The notes under the pieces: generated by a model
What the model saw: the letters and a program-made list of their open reading frames with translations, nothing else
What the model was told of the DNA's origin: nothing
Database searches by the model: none
Shown: positions 1 through 11,832 of the stretch, piece after piece
How the letters are laid out: every line of letters begins with the position of its first letter
How positions within the stretch are numbered: position 1 is the stretch's first letter
Assembly: GCA_965153455.1 (NCBI GenBank)
Contig: OZ234499.1
Coordinates: forward strand, 2,653,731 to 2,717,730
Source of the DNA: Sphagnum compactum
Taxonomy: Eukaryota > Bryophyta > Sphagnopsida > Sphagnales
Direction of reading: 5' to 3'
Length of the DNA stretch: 64,000 bases
Translations under genes and position numbers: made by a program

Positions 1-33
1 TCAAGAAATATTAAGACTAAAAGCAAAACAGGT

Positions 34-3000
34 TCACATCAATGATCTGTCAGATTTCAGCTACCAAAAAGTTCTAGGGTGGTGAAAGAATTGCAAACAC
101 CATCACACCAAGAAAATACATTGTAGAGGATCTTGAAGGAGAAGTACCAAAAGAAATTGCATACCTAGATAAACTTTGGTTTGCATCCCCATTTGCATGT
201 GGAGTCATTTCTGCTGAATTGCTCCACTCCTGTATTGAAGTATGGCTTTCCTGCTCTTCCTGCAAGTTTTGATGCACCCATGAAGAGTTCAAGACTTATT
301 ATGGAGGATCTCATTGTAGGCACAAGATACTAAGGAGTTTAATGCAAGTGAATGGGAAGGTGAAGTGGAGCACCTGAGCAGCAAGTCTATCAGCAAGTTC
401 AAGAACCGAGGCAGCAACTTGAAGCATGTACTGATCTCGAACTTTGTCCTCATTGGTGTGGGTATACCATAGTTGACACTTGGTGGTCAATTTGCCAACA
501 CGCTGCCTCAGCTCAGCTATTTTAGTCTGCTGTTTTTTCAGCTCTGCCATCTCTTCTTCTACCTGCTGCTGCTTTGCTACCTTGTCAAGCTTGTGGGTTA
601 ATTCCTTCACCTGCTCACAAAGTGATGTTGGCACAATACCTTGAGAACTTGTGGTTCAAGATATATATATATATTGGCAACAAGTCCCGAGAACAGGAAG
701 ATGAATTGATTGCTAATCAAACATGCCAGGAGGTGTTGGTGTCTCACCTGTGCAGGTGATGTTGCACTTGTTGTAAAGGAAAAGAGTTGAGAAAGCTCTG
801 CCCAATTAGGCTTGTCCGAATTCAATCTTATTGGTGTCATTGTATCCATGTGCTCTTTCACACCATCCTCAATATTGTCAGAAGTCTGGATCCAACGGCA
901 TAGAAGTAAATTAGTAATTGGACAAGCAAACTAACAAATTGAGATCTTTGGACCCAATCACTGTCCAATTCAGAGATCTCTTCAAAATGGCACCCACAAT
1001 CACTATGGAAGATAGTGAGAAGAGATTCAAAGAAGCATTGCAGACCTGGGAGTCATCAACAAGCCTGGTCATTTCCTGCTTAGGCTCAGATACCTGCAGA
1101 ACATCAACACAGCAGTAAGCAGTAAAACACATCACTCCCATTTTGCAGAGCTTGCTCACATGGTGATGAGCCACCTCCCAATGTCACACAAGAAAATGAA
1201 TTGGCAGATGCTACTGGCATTGCAATGATCAGCAACATTTTGCTAACCATACCATGACAAGAACAGATACCCTTCCCCTTTCTCACTCTCCAATGCTGCT
1301 TCCCTTTGTCCCAAAAGCTTTTTCAGGTCCTGTTAAGTATTAAATTGATGTCTCATTACACTCATGCAGAGAAGAAGATGCAGAGCTGAACAATTGTTTC
1401 TTCTCTGCATGGTGCCATTACCATGTTCAGCTGGATGGCAAGGGCAGTTCCCAGCTGTTGAATGTCCTGCTGTGGGGGTTTGAATTTGATCTCATTCAGG
1501 GCTGGGTCCAAAGCAGTAACATTTGTCATAGTTTCCACCCTCCCATTGGATAAATTCCTGGCTTTCACTTGCTGTCTTCCTTTTGAGCCTGCTTTGAACT
1601 TGTTTACAGGATGGTTTTTGTCATCTGACCTCTTCAATGCTGTTGAGTGTGTATGAGTGGCACTCCTGCAAAATATCCAGTCAAAACATTTTAGTGCTTG
1701 AGGCCATGTTCCTGCAACAAATTGGGTTATTCAAATCTTCTTTAGCTAATACCATTCAAATCCATGTTGCTGCAATTTGTAGTGTGATATGAGCCTGGTT
1801 TGAACTTGCTTAGAGCATGCCCAGTGGCAGCCCTCTATCAGCATTTAGCACATCCAGTGTGCAGATTTCTCCCCCACCCCCACCCATGACCCTGAAAAGA
1901 TGGACATTAGAAAGTGAGAGACTATTTAACTCCCACCACCTGGGCCAATCACTGTAGTTGGCCAATGAGAAATAGTCATTTCCTGCTACTGGCACTCTGG
2001 GAGGGCCCTGGTAACATGTGCACTTTTCCAGGCCCCAAGCAGTTTCAGAGTGTTTTTCTGCAAATCTTCATCCAAAAAGCACCGTACAGGGGCATTTTAC
2101 TGCTGCCATTGGGCATGTTCTTACAGTATGGTTTTTGTCATCTGACCTCTTCAATCCATATTGAGTGCACAAAAGAAGTGCAGACACATACCTTGTGTGG
2201 CGGGTAGGACTATTGACCATGCCTGTACGACTGGTTAATGCCTTTGCACGACTTTTCCTGCTACTATGTGGCTCATTTTTTCCACCCCACTGCCCTCCAG
2301 AGTTTGTGTTGTCAGCATCCACAAGTTTTCTTTCCTGCCTGTGCAGCTTTTCCTCCAGCTTCTTTTTCTGCCAGTCAAACCCAGGTTCCATGTGAGATCA
2401 ACGAACTGATGTATGCTATTACACAGTTTGACTCAGAGCATAAGATTGTGCATTGAATGGATTTTCTTTGACTTCAATATGCCACTTGCAATTTAGCATA
2501 TTGAGAAGGAATAAGAGAATTGACCTGTGGTTCCAGCTTGTGTTTGTGATCAAAGCAACTCTTAGTTTTTTCCATTTGATCTTGCTCATTCACTTCAAAT
2601 AGGTGATCTTTCTCAAGGGCAGATTTCCTCACTTCCTCCAACTCAGTCTCCAGCTTGAAGACCCTCTGGACCAAGGTCTCATGCTCCTGTGACATAACTT
2701 GGGCCACAAGCTCTCTTTCTCTCTTCTGGCATTCCAAGTGAGCAACTTCGCCTGCCAATTCTCTCTTGTCAATTTCCAACTGTTTGACTTCTCCTGCCAA
2801 CATTTCTACCTCCATATTCAATGATTTCACAACCTGCTCCCCACATAACAACCCAGACTTACATCATTATTGGTGCCAGATGCTATGCTGATCATCCAAA
2901 TTTACAAACAGAAAGTGCCTACACAATAAGGTGCACAGGTTTCAGGTCTTCCATTCAACATCCCTACATGAGGTTGTTGCTTTTCAATTTTACCTCTCTT

Positions 3001-4196
3001 TCATCAAACCCACTGCAGTCCTTTGAGCAGGCATCACACCTAACAGACTGATCAGCCAATGCCCTTTGCAATTGCTCTACCTCCAGTGTTGAACGAAACA
3101 AAATCTTGCTCTTTTCCTCAAGTTGTGCTTCTAAGTTTGCAATGTGTGCCTTATGTGCTGCCACAGTGTGACCTTGATCAATAATCTGTGCTTGCAAGTC
3201 AAAGATCATTCCATCCCGCCTCTTGAGTTGTCCCTGTAGCCTGTGTACTACTACTACATCACACTTTTCTGAGACCACTCTCTGCAATGGCACTGGAGAA
3301 GGAGAGCTGTACTGTAGATCTTCATCAGTGCATGGGGGAGTCATCAAGGACACCATAAAAGGCTTGGGAGAGGAAGGAAGGGAAGTAGAATGCACATCTT
3401 GTTTACAAGACTTGGTCCTATGAATTTGGAAATGTGAAGTGAGAGGAGAGCTTGCTCCATCCACATGACTATCTGATTGATGACCATTGTATTTTGTTTG
3501 TATTCTTTTCTCCCCTTCTGTTGCTATGTATGCAATGCCTGCATTGATAAACAAGAAAGAGGTTAGAGACCCAACCACAAAAGACAGATCACAACATATT
3601 ATAGTATTCCTGACTTCAAGAACCTAACTTAAAAGTTTCTGGATCAGGAAGAAAAACTACTCACTCAAAGGCAGCCACCCAATGGAAAAGAAATAAAATA
3701 CCACTACTTGAGTTCTCAGAATGGTCATGATTTCACAATTGCCATGTTCAGTTATAGAAGACTGAAAAATTATGTTCTTCATTTTGGACCACATCTATCA
3801 TTTTGTACAAATTCTCAAGTCTGTAAGTGTCTGCAGTTGCTATGTCCTTCAAGAAAATTGAGACTTCTCATGCACTGACCTGCATCTGTGATATTTTATA
3901 CCCATTTGATTCAAGCAGGCATAGAGGAAATGAATTGACTATGAGACCCATGTGCAGCTTTTGGGTGACAACAAAAACTCACCTTTTTTACTGTCTGGCT
4001 TTGGCATGTGATATGGACTGTCCTTCCTCTTCTCCAGTCCCCCTCCTTTAGATATGATGCTCTCCCTCCTTCCAATGACAAAGCTTATAACAGTGACAAC
4101 AGCTCCCCCAGCAAGCAGAACCCAGTTTGGCCCATCATGCCTTTCTCCTCCTAGTTGCTGCCCTTTGCGACCATTTCTGTTAAACATTGTTGACAT
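34..4196 (-). CDS. Membrane-anchored coiled-coil protein, 10 exons, about 660 aa
   Basis: I do not recognise a named family. Exons I assembled (minus strand, in order): 3983-4196, 2994-3538, 2525-2833, 2192-2367, 1422-1629, 1046-1093, 748-885, 374-610, 165-259, 34-46. Every junction has GT/AG ends and matching phase, and the sum is 1983 bases (660 codons plus TGA at 34-36). The start is the ATG at 4194-4196. Residues about 25-42 (WVLLAGGAVVTVISFVIG) form one membrane segment followed by RR, so the remainder is probably cytoplasmic. Heptad-rich coiled coils fill exons 2-4 (for example LEVEQLQRALAD, LETELEEVRK) and exon 8 (VAKQQQVEEEMAELKKQQTK). Exon 4 has a basic patch (SSRKSRAKALTSR). The short last exon and the 48-base exon are the least certain. 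A scaffold or tether on an organelle or ER membrane is inference only. Confidence 0.7.
1813..2120. mobile_element. Tourist-like MITE in an intron (308 bp)
   Basis: Terminal inverted repeats of 19 bp (GAGCATGCCCAGTGGCAGC at the left, GAACATGCCCAATGGCAGC when the right end is reversed) differ at two positions. Both ends are flanked by the trinucleotide TTA (1810-1812 and 2121-2123), the target duplication typical of PIF/Harbinger-derived Tourist MITEs. The interior has no coding capacity. It lies in the intron between exons 4 and 5 of the coiled-coil gene and interrupts a partial duplicate of exon 5. Confidence 0.75.
2121..2170 (-). repeat. Partial duplicate of exon 5 with its acceptor, split by a MITE
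   Basis: The 28 bases at about 2128-2155 repeat the start of exon 5 (about 1609-1636), including the AG acceptor and the codons for RSDDKNH. Across the MITE, 1790-1812 continues the same duplicate (GTTCAAACCAGGCTCA against GTTCAAAGCAGGCTCA in exon 5, minus strand). Removing the MITE and one TTA restores colinearity. Splicing to this copy would not keep frame into the next exon, so I read it as a dead duplicate. Confidence 0.7.
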
Positions 4197-5860
4197 ATTT
4201 GCTGCTGCAGGGCCCCCCAGACCTGGATGATGAAGACTTGTCTAATAATCAATCCCCTGTCATGAAAATTTGCCAAGGCAAGTCTCACAGATTATGATGC
4301 ACTTGCAGCAACAACACAGTTTGCCTGGGTCTTTCATTTGCCTGTTTTCTCAAAGAACCAGTCTCACAGATCATGATGCACTTGCAACAACAACAACAGT
4401 CCTACACATTGCATTGAAGCAAAGGTTGTGCTGATCCTCCTCCTATGCTTGAAACTGATCCATTGTGAATTGCCACACATTGAGTCATGAACCCTAAAGG
4501 AGGACTGACGTGCTTGATACGCGAAACCCTTGGCATCGAGGAAGGGCTAGCTGGTGATAGCCCTGAAATGATAGAAGCCTATCTGCGTCGAGAATTGCAA
4601 AAATCTGTCGATTCAAAACCAATTCTGAAGAAAGTAAGACATCATCTTGGCCAGTTCTTGAGAAGCTTGAAGGATCGTGTCTTCAGCTCTTTTCCAGGCT
4701 TCATGAGCAGCTGAAAAAGTAGAAATCCTCCATGATCTTCGAGAGAGAGGAAGGTTACGTACAAGGCAATTGGCGTACGTCTTTTGCTGCCAAAGACACT
4801 TGCGCGACGAAATGCAATCATACAAAAGAGGAGGAGGAGCGCCGCAAAGCACATGGACAATATTTGGCATCACCGGCGGCGACTTGATTCCTCATACCTC
4901 GTTGCAAAAGATGGCGACCACAAGTCCACACTCTCACCTGCTGCTCATCAGGTTCTTGATCCCTAGTATCGTAAAGACAAAGAGCAAAGCGGGCTAAGCT
5001 TTCTCTCTGTCTCTGTCTGTCCGTATGTCTCTGTGCTCCCTGTTCTCTCCCGCATCCAATTCCTTCCTTCCTTGTCCTACTATCAATAATTTCATCTCCA
5101 AAATTCTGCAAAACCTCGACTATCAACAGCAAGACAAATTTCAAATCCTAGAGCTCTTCACAGATCTGATCAAAAAGCCAATCTCTGAGTCTCTTCCGAA
5201 ACTCCTTCAAGTTCTCCTCTCTCTCTCTCTCACCTTGGCTGCTTTCTTCTCGCCTCCTCCGCGCTCTGATCAATTCCCCGAAATCGGCTCATACGCAGCA
5301 GCAGGGTGCACAGTCACTCATTTTCCTTGAAAAAAAAGGAATTCCCTCTCTGGACACGCGTTCACAAATCCATGCTCCCTCGGTTGCATCTCCTCCCTCT
5401 TCTATTGCGCGCGCAAGCAATCAACAACAACAACATCAACAGAGCGCAGAGTGCGCGAACGCCATAGCCGGGTTTCTTGCACAAGGTCTCGAGAGAGCGT
5501 CAAAGGGGCTATAGCTTCACTGGTTGGGATTCTGAACCCGCAATTTTGGGGAGCTAAAACATCGCCAAAAAGCGACACATAATTCCAAAAAATGGCGAAA
5601 CTTCTCTCTCTCTCTCTCGCTCTCTCTCTTCCCCCCATACAAGAGTCGCCGAATTTCTCTCAAATTTTTTTTGGGAGGGCAGGGGAGGGTGTGGCCACAA
5701 TTCTGTGTCTCCTGGCTACTGTTTTAATCTCCTGTACAAAAGTGCCGCCAATTAAGTTGAAATCTGTCTGTCTGTGGATGATGCTCGCCATAAATGGCTG
5801 AATTACAAAACTGGAAAAAAAGGAAAAAGAAAAGACTGGCGTGGAACTTAGGGACATCCA
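4197..5860. promoter_or_regulatory. Probable promoter and 5' UTR region of the coiled-coil gene
   Basis: This stretch is richer in CG and in CT runs on the plus strand (GA on the minus strand) than its surroundings, for example around 5217-5232 and 5603-5633. The same GA-rich leader style precedes the gene at 44-48 kb. It probably holds the transcription start and untranslated exon(s) of the minus-strand gene. Short ORFs occur on both strands, among them a plus-strand ORF at 4487-4714 and a minus-strand ORF at 4642-4860 with a hydrophobic N-terminus. No exact promoter element can be fixed. Confidence 0.35.
4487..4714 (+). CDS. Possible small ORF, 75 aa, divergent from the coiled-coil gene
   Basis: The ORF starts at an ATG two codons after an in-frame TGA. 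Its first 50 residues (for example GIEEGLAGDSPEMIEAYLRR) look protein-like, but I recognise no family. A good donor (AAA followed by GTAAGA at about 4632) lies inside it, so it could instead be a first coding exon of a plus-strand gene; I found no following exon that keeps frame. The opposite strand is also open here, so the coding strand is undecided. It would lie head-to-head with the minus-strand gene. Confidence 0.2.
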   Translation: MNPKGGLTCLIRETLGIEEGLAGDSPEMIEAYLRRELQKSVDSKPILKKVRHHLGQFLRSLKDRVFSSFPGFMSS

Positions 5861-5869
5861 TCACTTTTG

Positions 5870-5903
5870 TGGCTCAACTGGTTTTGGGTTCGAATCCCAA
5901 AAG
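5870..5903 (+). other. tRNA-like relic with A-box and T-arm
   Basis: TGGCTCAACTGG (5870-5881) fits an A-box. It is followed directly by a 7-bp stem with loop TTCGAAT (5882-5902), a textbook T-arm and B-box. The anticodon arm is absent, so this is not a functional tRNA. It may be a SINE head or a deleted tRNA pseudogene. Confidence 0.45.
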
Positions 5904-6015
5904 TACCCAGTTTTTTAAAAGTCAACTTACTAGTACCTATGGACTTATCCATTTGTTTGCCCTTTTTATTGATTTTGGAAAATAATGGGTGTCAGAGTGG
6001 GCTACCTATTTTGAC

Positions 6016-6044
6016 TAGGGTTTAGGGTTTAGTATTTAGGGTTT
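6016..6044 (+). repeat. Short interstitial telomere-like motif
   Basis: Four TTTAGGG-type units, one imperfect (TAGGGTTTAGGGTTTAG, then TATTTAGGGTTT). Too short to call a telomere scar. Similar single or double units occur near 28,365-28,392 and 59,880-59,915. Confidence 0.5.
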
Positions 6045-8190
6045 GGCAGGAATTTGGCATACAAAGGAGATTTTTATTTTTGCAAGGCCAATATGAACCC
6101 AGCCAGGTGTTTGCTCTGCTATCTGGATTTCTTCCAATCATACACACTTCTCACACTTTCAGCCTTGTTTTGTATTGGCCTTGCCCACCAAGGCCCAAAG
6201 GATACTTACCGTGTTAAGATTTGATTCAAATAAAAAATTATTATCAAATTTAAGGTGACTTAAATATGTGCATAGAAATGCTAAGTAGCCAATGAGGTGA
6301 GTCAACATGCACTCAAAAGCTTGATAAAAATAGTCCCTTGATTAAGCTTTGAGTGGAGGGGGGATGGGGTTTTTTGTTGTTCCCAATGTGTTCCCATTGA
6401 GTTCCTAAAGGGTTCCCATCAAGTTCCCAAAGTGTTCACAATAGCGCCATACTTTTTATCCATTATGGTTTGCCCAAAGTTGAACTTTCATACATATAAC
6501 GTATCAAGGGGGGCCAAAGGGAAGCACGTTTGTGGTTTTTTGGGGTGGAGTACCCAATATTTAAAAAAAAAATTGTGATAGGTCAATCAAAGTGGCTCCT
6601 TAAAAAAAAAAAAAAACCAATATAGTAATTATAATAATTTAAAAATAAATAAATTGGGTGCACCCACAATAATACACCCAGGACACATTTTTCTTTTTAA
6701 AAAAAATTTAAATTATTATTTTATTCAGAACTCTGGCTACAACACCTCAACTATATTAATATAACTATTACATGCCTAACTGTAATAATAAATAAATAAA
6801 TAGATGATTAATATATTTTGTATCAAATACAATCAGAGATGATGACCCCTAATGGACAAAAAAATGACATCTTTTTGCATTTTTTATATTTCAGGGTTTT
6901 TTTTGTTGTATGTAAATTAGTGAGTAAGAATATTCAAATGATGTACTTATTATCATCTTCTTAAATAATGCTAATTGACCCCAATTGAATGAAACATTTA
7001 AATTTTTTTAAAGACATAATGTTCAGTATTCCCCGAACAATGTTTCTTTCCCCCACAAATATATTCACAACATCACTTTAGTCAAATTTCATGAAAATTC
7101 ATTAATATGTTCTTGATTTTGTTATTTTGAACTATAAGAATTTTGTTATGATTGCTAATATTACACATAGTCATTACATTCCAAAACAAGCAAAATAAAA
7201 TCTTTTGAAAATCCCTTGGACAATATTTTTTATTCATTCAAGCAAACCAAAACCTTAAAGGGTAAATCGATCAATGATCGAACATTTAAACGCTCTGGGT
7301 AGGCCGGATCCAAGGGAGGGCGTCATTGTTTTTGGTGGCCAAATGAAATTTAAACTCCTATTGGTGCATTTTTCACACTAAAAATTATTAAGAACAAAAT
7401 AAAATTGAGAAAGTTACGGCCGCCCAAAGTAGAGGAGGTCAAAAACTCAAAAAAAGAAATAACCGAATGCTACAAAGGCTGGTTTGCAAACACCAAAAAA
7501 ATTCCTTTATGTTACTTTGACATTATTAAAGTTCAAAGATGATTTGTAGAACTTCCAATGGCACTCCTATAGCACTTTAAATTGTTTAAAAGCAATAAAA
7601 AATAAGAAAGTTACGAGGTTCAAAAATAAAAAGGGTCAAAAGAAAAAAAGAAAAAAAAAAAAAACGTGTTTTTTAAGTTGGAAAGCTTTATTTTCTTCTT
7701 GTTATTCTTTTACTACTCCTTTTCCTTTGCACTTCAAATACGATTTCTAGAGCTTGGGGTAACGCTCCTATAACATTTTAAATCACTCAAAATGAAGCAC
7801 ATATGATGAAATATGAATAAGTGTTCGATCATAGGCAGGTGATCGATGATGGGCCAATTTATCATAGTCAGGCCTTAAATTTGAAAGGCCAATGTGCAAT
7901 TCACCTTTGAAAGATTGCTTCAGGAACTGCCCTTCAGATTGAAAGATTAAAGCCAAAAATGCCCTTCACAATAAAAAGCCACTTAAAAAATTTGCCTTCC
8001 ACAAAAGTAAGGAAGTATGACCTTGCATTAGAAATATAGTAAACTCACATCAAGAGATACATATCTTCTAAGCCCTTTTTGTTTTAACCCTTCAGAAGGT
8101 ATTAAGAGCATCTCCACCCAGCAGTAGTAAACATTTTTTCATATTAAAATTTGAAGGAAGTATGTTGCAGGATGATGTAAAAGCCCATGA
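6045..8190. other. AT-rich non-coding stretch with dispersed repeats
   Basis: No gene is seen. A GTTCCCA-rich segment at 6355-6480 matches another copy at 28,680-28,860. A second block (about 7262-7850) begins and ends with inverted copies of TGATCGAAC next to TCGATCA and contains internal degenerate repeats ending GAAAGTTACG. It may be a non-autonomous element, but its ends are too short to prove. Confidence 0.4.
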
Positions 8191-8200
8191 TTTGCATTAA

Positions 8201-8515
8201 GGCCCACTTTAGACGAGGGTCCAGGGTCCAATTTCCTAGGAACCAATTTGGACTGATTTGAAGCGAATTGAATCCTTGGTCCCTAGCCTGATTCTGGGTT
8301 CTCCAAATCAGGAGCTCTCCTTTTAGCACTGTTTTTTGGTCCAAACCAACTGATTTTCCCTCCAAAACAGGTGCCATGTAGGTTTAGCCTCAATTTGCCA
8401 CTTTTTGGTCTTGGACCCTGGTCTAAAGGCCTTGGGACCAATTTAAAGCTTTCAACCAATAAGATTGCTTGAATTCATTGGTCCTTGGACCTTGGACCCT
8501 CGTCTAAAGTCGCCC
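8201..8515. mobile_element. Tourist/PIF-Harbinger-like MITE (315 bp)
   Basis: The two ends are inverted copies over about 31 bp: the left begins GGCCCACTTTAGACGAGGG and the reversed right end begins GGGCGACTTTAGACGAGGG, with three mismatches in all. TAA flanks both ends (8198-8200 and 8516-8518), the expected target duplication. The GGSC-type terminus also fits the superfamily. No coding capacity. Confidence 0.8.
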
Positions 8516-8564
8516 TAAGTACAATTAGGATATTATGACCTTGAGAAACATCTTTAAATGGAAT

Positions 8565-8805
8565 TGTTTGTTAGCCTTGCCTACCAAGGCAAGGATATTG
8601 TGTTTAGATTCATTATAGAGTATAGCAACTTGAGGGATTTTGGCCCCTAGGTCATAGGTCTATTTTTATACGAGGATTTTTTGAAAGATGATATTTTGGC
8701 TTGTGTTGAAACTTGAGATTAGTTACAGAGTTATAATATTTTGAAGGATTTTGGTTTCTTTTGGATGACTTTTCAAAAAATACATTTTTGCATGGTGAAA
8801 TGGAG
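8565..8805 (+). repeat. Dispersed non-coding repeat, copy 1
   Basis: About 240 bp match 50,675-50,930 at clearly high identity, including ATTATAGAGTATAG, GGTCTATTTTTATA, TTGTGTTGAAACTTGAGATT and ATATTTTTGCATGGTGAA. Related opening text (CCTTGCCCACCAAGG) occurs near 6180. No terminal structure is evident. Confidence 0.7.
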
Positions 8806-10550
8806 AAATTGGGTAAAAACAAGGCCGATCTTTGTGCAGTGTAATGCCCTCAAACCAAGTTCCACTCAAAACAAAGGTCCTTCAGCTCCACCTCAAATGA
8901 GCCCTTATTTCAGGAATGCCTTCGTCCTTAAGCATTAACCCTACATAGATTTACCTTTTTTTGAAACCATAGTTAGAAATCTACTTCAATCTATTCATCT
9001 ATAAATGGGATTACAAACCTAATCATTAAAACCATATTGGATTCAAAGTTTACATACTCAAAAATGTTTTTCAAAAAACCCAGCCAAAATCAAGCAAGAG
9101 ATGTTGAGATAAACTAGATGGAGTTCATTCAAGGTTGCCCAAGGTTGGATCAGAAATTTTAGTAACCAAAAACAACTTTTGACTTGGAACTAATGCATGT
9201 ATCCTAATATGGCACTCACAATGATCAAGTTAAGTATTTGAAGCCTAATTTTGACTTTCAAGTAAAGATGAAGCTTTTTAATGTTCAAAATGTGAATGTG
9301 AAGAATTTTGAAAATAAACAAGAATTTCAAAGGAAAGCTAGGTTGATGCCAATGGGAAAAATCATAAGCATGTCGGCTACACTCAATGGGGGGGGGGGAG
9401 TTCACCACATGTGCCCAAAAATTTTGATTGCCTTATTGAAATCATGTGAAATACACATAAGTTTTCCTTGGTGAACTCTTTCATGATCAAACTAACACAT
9501 GAGTTCATTGTATCATTAGTTCATTACACATAAAATGTCCTCCTACAAGGCTTATCGTTAGATGCAAGATGAGAATATGAAAATGGAGAATGAGCCTAAA
9601 GTTCCATTCTCTTAAATACATGAAAGAAGAATGGATGAATCATCCACCCCTTTTGTACTCTAGATCTAATAAATACCATAGTAGAAGGGTGGTTTCATCA
9701 CATGTCTATTGAATAATTAATTAATTTAGAATATTTCATTAAAAAAAAACACTCCTTGACTATTCAAAAATCTTCTTCAATTTATTTCCCAAAACATTGT
9801 TCTTTGAAAAAAAGAAATTAAGAATTTTCAGCAGGTTCGAAAGTGATATAATTTATGCCAAAATTGTCAAGGTACTAAGTTTTTATCATTCATTAACTTT
9901 AAGCCAATAATATTACATTGTTTGCTAGTATTTAAAAACACTCATCCTTTCCACGGATAAACCTCTATATTATTTTGCACTCATTTTTTAAAGTCTAGTG
10001 TGTTGTCACAAGTGAGGTTAAACTGATTAATTTTTATTTATGCTTAACCTAGAGTAATTAACTAACCCAAATTAAGGATTTACTAAGTCCAATGTAAATC
10101 CTTAATCAAAAGATCTTCATTTGGAAGGCCCATAGGGAGTATAATTTATTTATCACATATATCGATCTTCCTATCGTATGGTGTAACTAATATTATATAA
10201 AAATTCCAGCTTTGTACATACTAAATGGACACAACTTGAATAAGCACCGACAGAATTATCTTTAATTTTTCATGTGATACTTGTCGAGTACTCATCAAGT
10301 ATCATGAGAAACAAAGGAAAATAATAATTTAAGTGAGGTGTTTCAAAAAGGGTATTAGATTTTACAACGTGCCCTGACCATTTGCATAGAACAGATTCTT
10401 CCACTTGAAAATGTGCCCTCCAGATACACTGAAAATATTCTGCTGATGCTTTAAACAAGTCTCATGTTAGGATTGATCACAAAAGTGGGTTGTTTGACAA
10501 TTAGAAAGTGATAGTGATGTTGTTCTATTTGGTGATTATCACGTAGCTTT
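8806..10550. other. AT-rich stretch, no gene seen
   Basis: Only short spurious ORFs are open. A run of G at about 9389-9398 is the only notable composition feature. Confidence 0.4.
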
Positions 10551-10559
10551 AGTAATACT

Positions 10560-10800
10560 CTTACGCAAAGCACTGCTTGGATTTTTCCTTTGTATTTTCA
10601 GCTCCATTACCTGCCAGAAGAAACCTGTTTTCAGCAAGCAGGGTCTTCTGAGGTGGAAGGTACCAGCCAGACTATACTGGGATCTTCTGACCAGCGGAAG
10701 GTACCAGCCAGCCTGTCACTATTTCTAAAAAGTGAAAAAATCCCAGCTCTGCTTTACATAGGAAAAGACCTGAGTACAGGCCCCTCTCCTATACAAAATA
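10560..10800 (+). repeat. Dispersed repeat, copy 1 (partner at 37.77-38.08 kb)
   Basis: The block shares AAGCACTGC, GGATTTTTCCTTTGTATTTTCAG, GGGATCTTCT and ACCAGCGGAAGGTAC with 37,770-38,075 in the same order and orientation. It ends near the shared CTCTCCTATAC-like text. Origin unknown; no inverted ends seen. Confidence 0.65.
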
Positions 10801-11832
10801 TGCAGAGAATTCACATTCTTAATCATACATCACCACAAACATCCACCGAAACAACCCAAATGTCAATAATATTCTTATACAAATGTAATCGCAGTTCTCA
10901 AAAAATCTCAGAACTGATCAAATAACCTTCTGCATAACAGGTGATTCTTTGAGGGTTTTTGAGGAAACTGAAAGTAGGTTCTTTGATTCTGAAAACTTCT
11001 GAAGAAACTGGAACAGGAGGTTGTTTGGCTTTCAGATTTTCAAAAAACCAGAACCAGCGGTTATTAAAAAAAATCCAAGAACTGCTGAGCACCGGTTCAA
11101 ATAGTATGATCAGCACGGGGGGTTTTTGTTTGGTGTCAAATACATATCAGCTCAATTGGACTTTGGAGCTTGAGTACTAAAGAGATGTGTAAGTACGAGA
11201 TGTTCGGTGCAAGGTATAATTACAACCCTCTCAGCATCGCATTACAACCTGTGAACCAAGGGTGTCCAGAACCCAAAGTCTGAGGTGAAATTGACCTACC
11301 CACCATACAAGCAAGAGGACCTGCAGTACTGGCACATCTAGTGTAAGGTCATATTGCATTTTGCAATATGTACCCATGAGTTCATTACACTAAAAAACTC
11401 ATCTTAATCACACATGCTAGTAATTATAGAAAAGGAAGCATCAAGCTTTAAGTCCTTGTGTAAATTCAGAGTTCATTTTCTGTGCTGTAGGTTCTGGATT
11501 TTAAAGAAGTTAAAGATTGGCTATGCATGAATTATCACTTTAACTGCATTGTGTGCTAGGACGCTGAAACTGTGATTGGCTTTGTGGATGTTAATTGCAG
11601 GCTGCTGAGATTAGGTCTTTTGAAAAAATTTCAAAGACCAGATGAAAAGAAGGTACATTCTTCCAAAGTCCCTCAGAAAACCTCCTTGTACGAAATCAAA
11701 CTATTTTAGTAATTAATGTTGAACAATTACACAGATGCATAAGGAGGTGTCTGATTGAAACTGGAAACTTGGGAATGCATTTGAAAATGCACAAACAAAA
11801 TAATAATATTCATCTTGCAATTGGATCTGTAG

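Noticed and set aside
1271-1329. Possible extra exon of the coiled-coil gene (DLKKLLGQREAALESEKGEG on the minus strand)
   Set aside because: It has a good acceptor and coiled-coil-like text, but its 59-base length breaks the frame of the following 48-base exon.
5025-5330. 101-codon plus-strand ORF
   Set aside because: Composition follows CT-rich leader sequence on the other strand; no recognisable motif.
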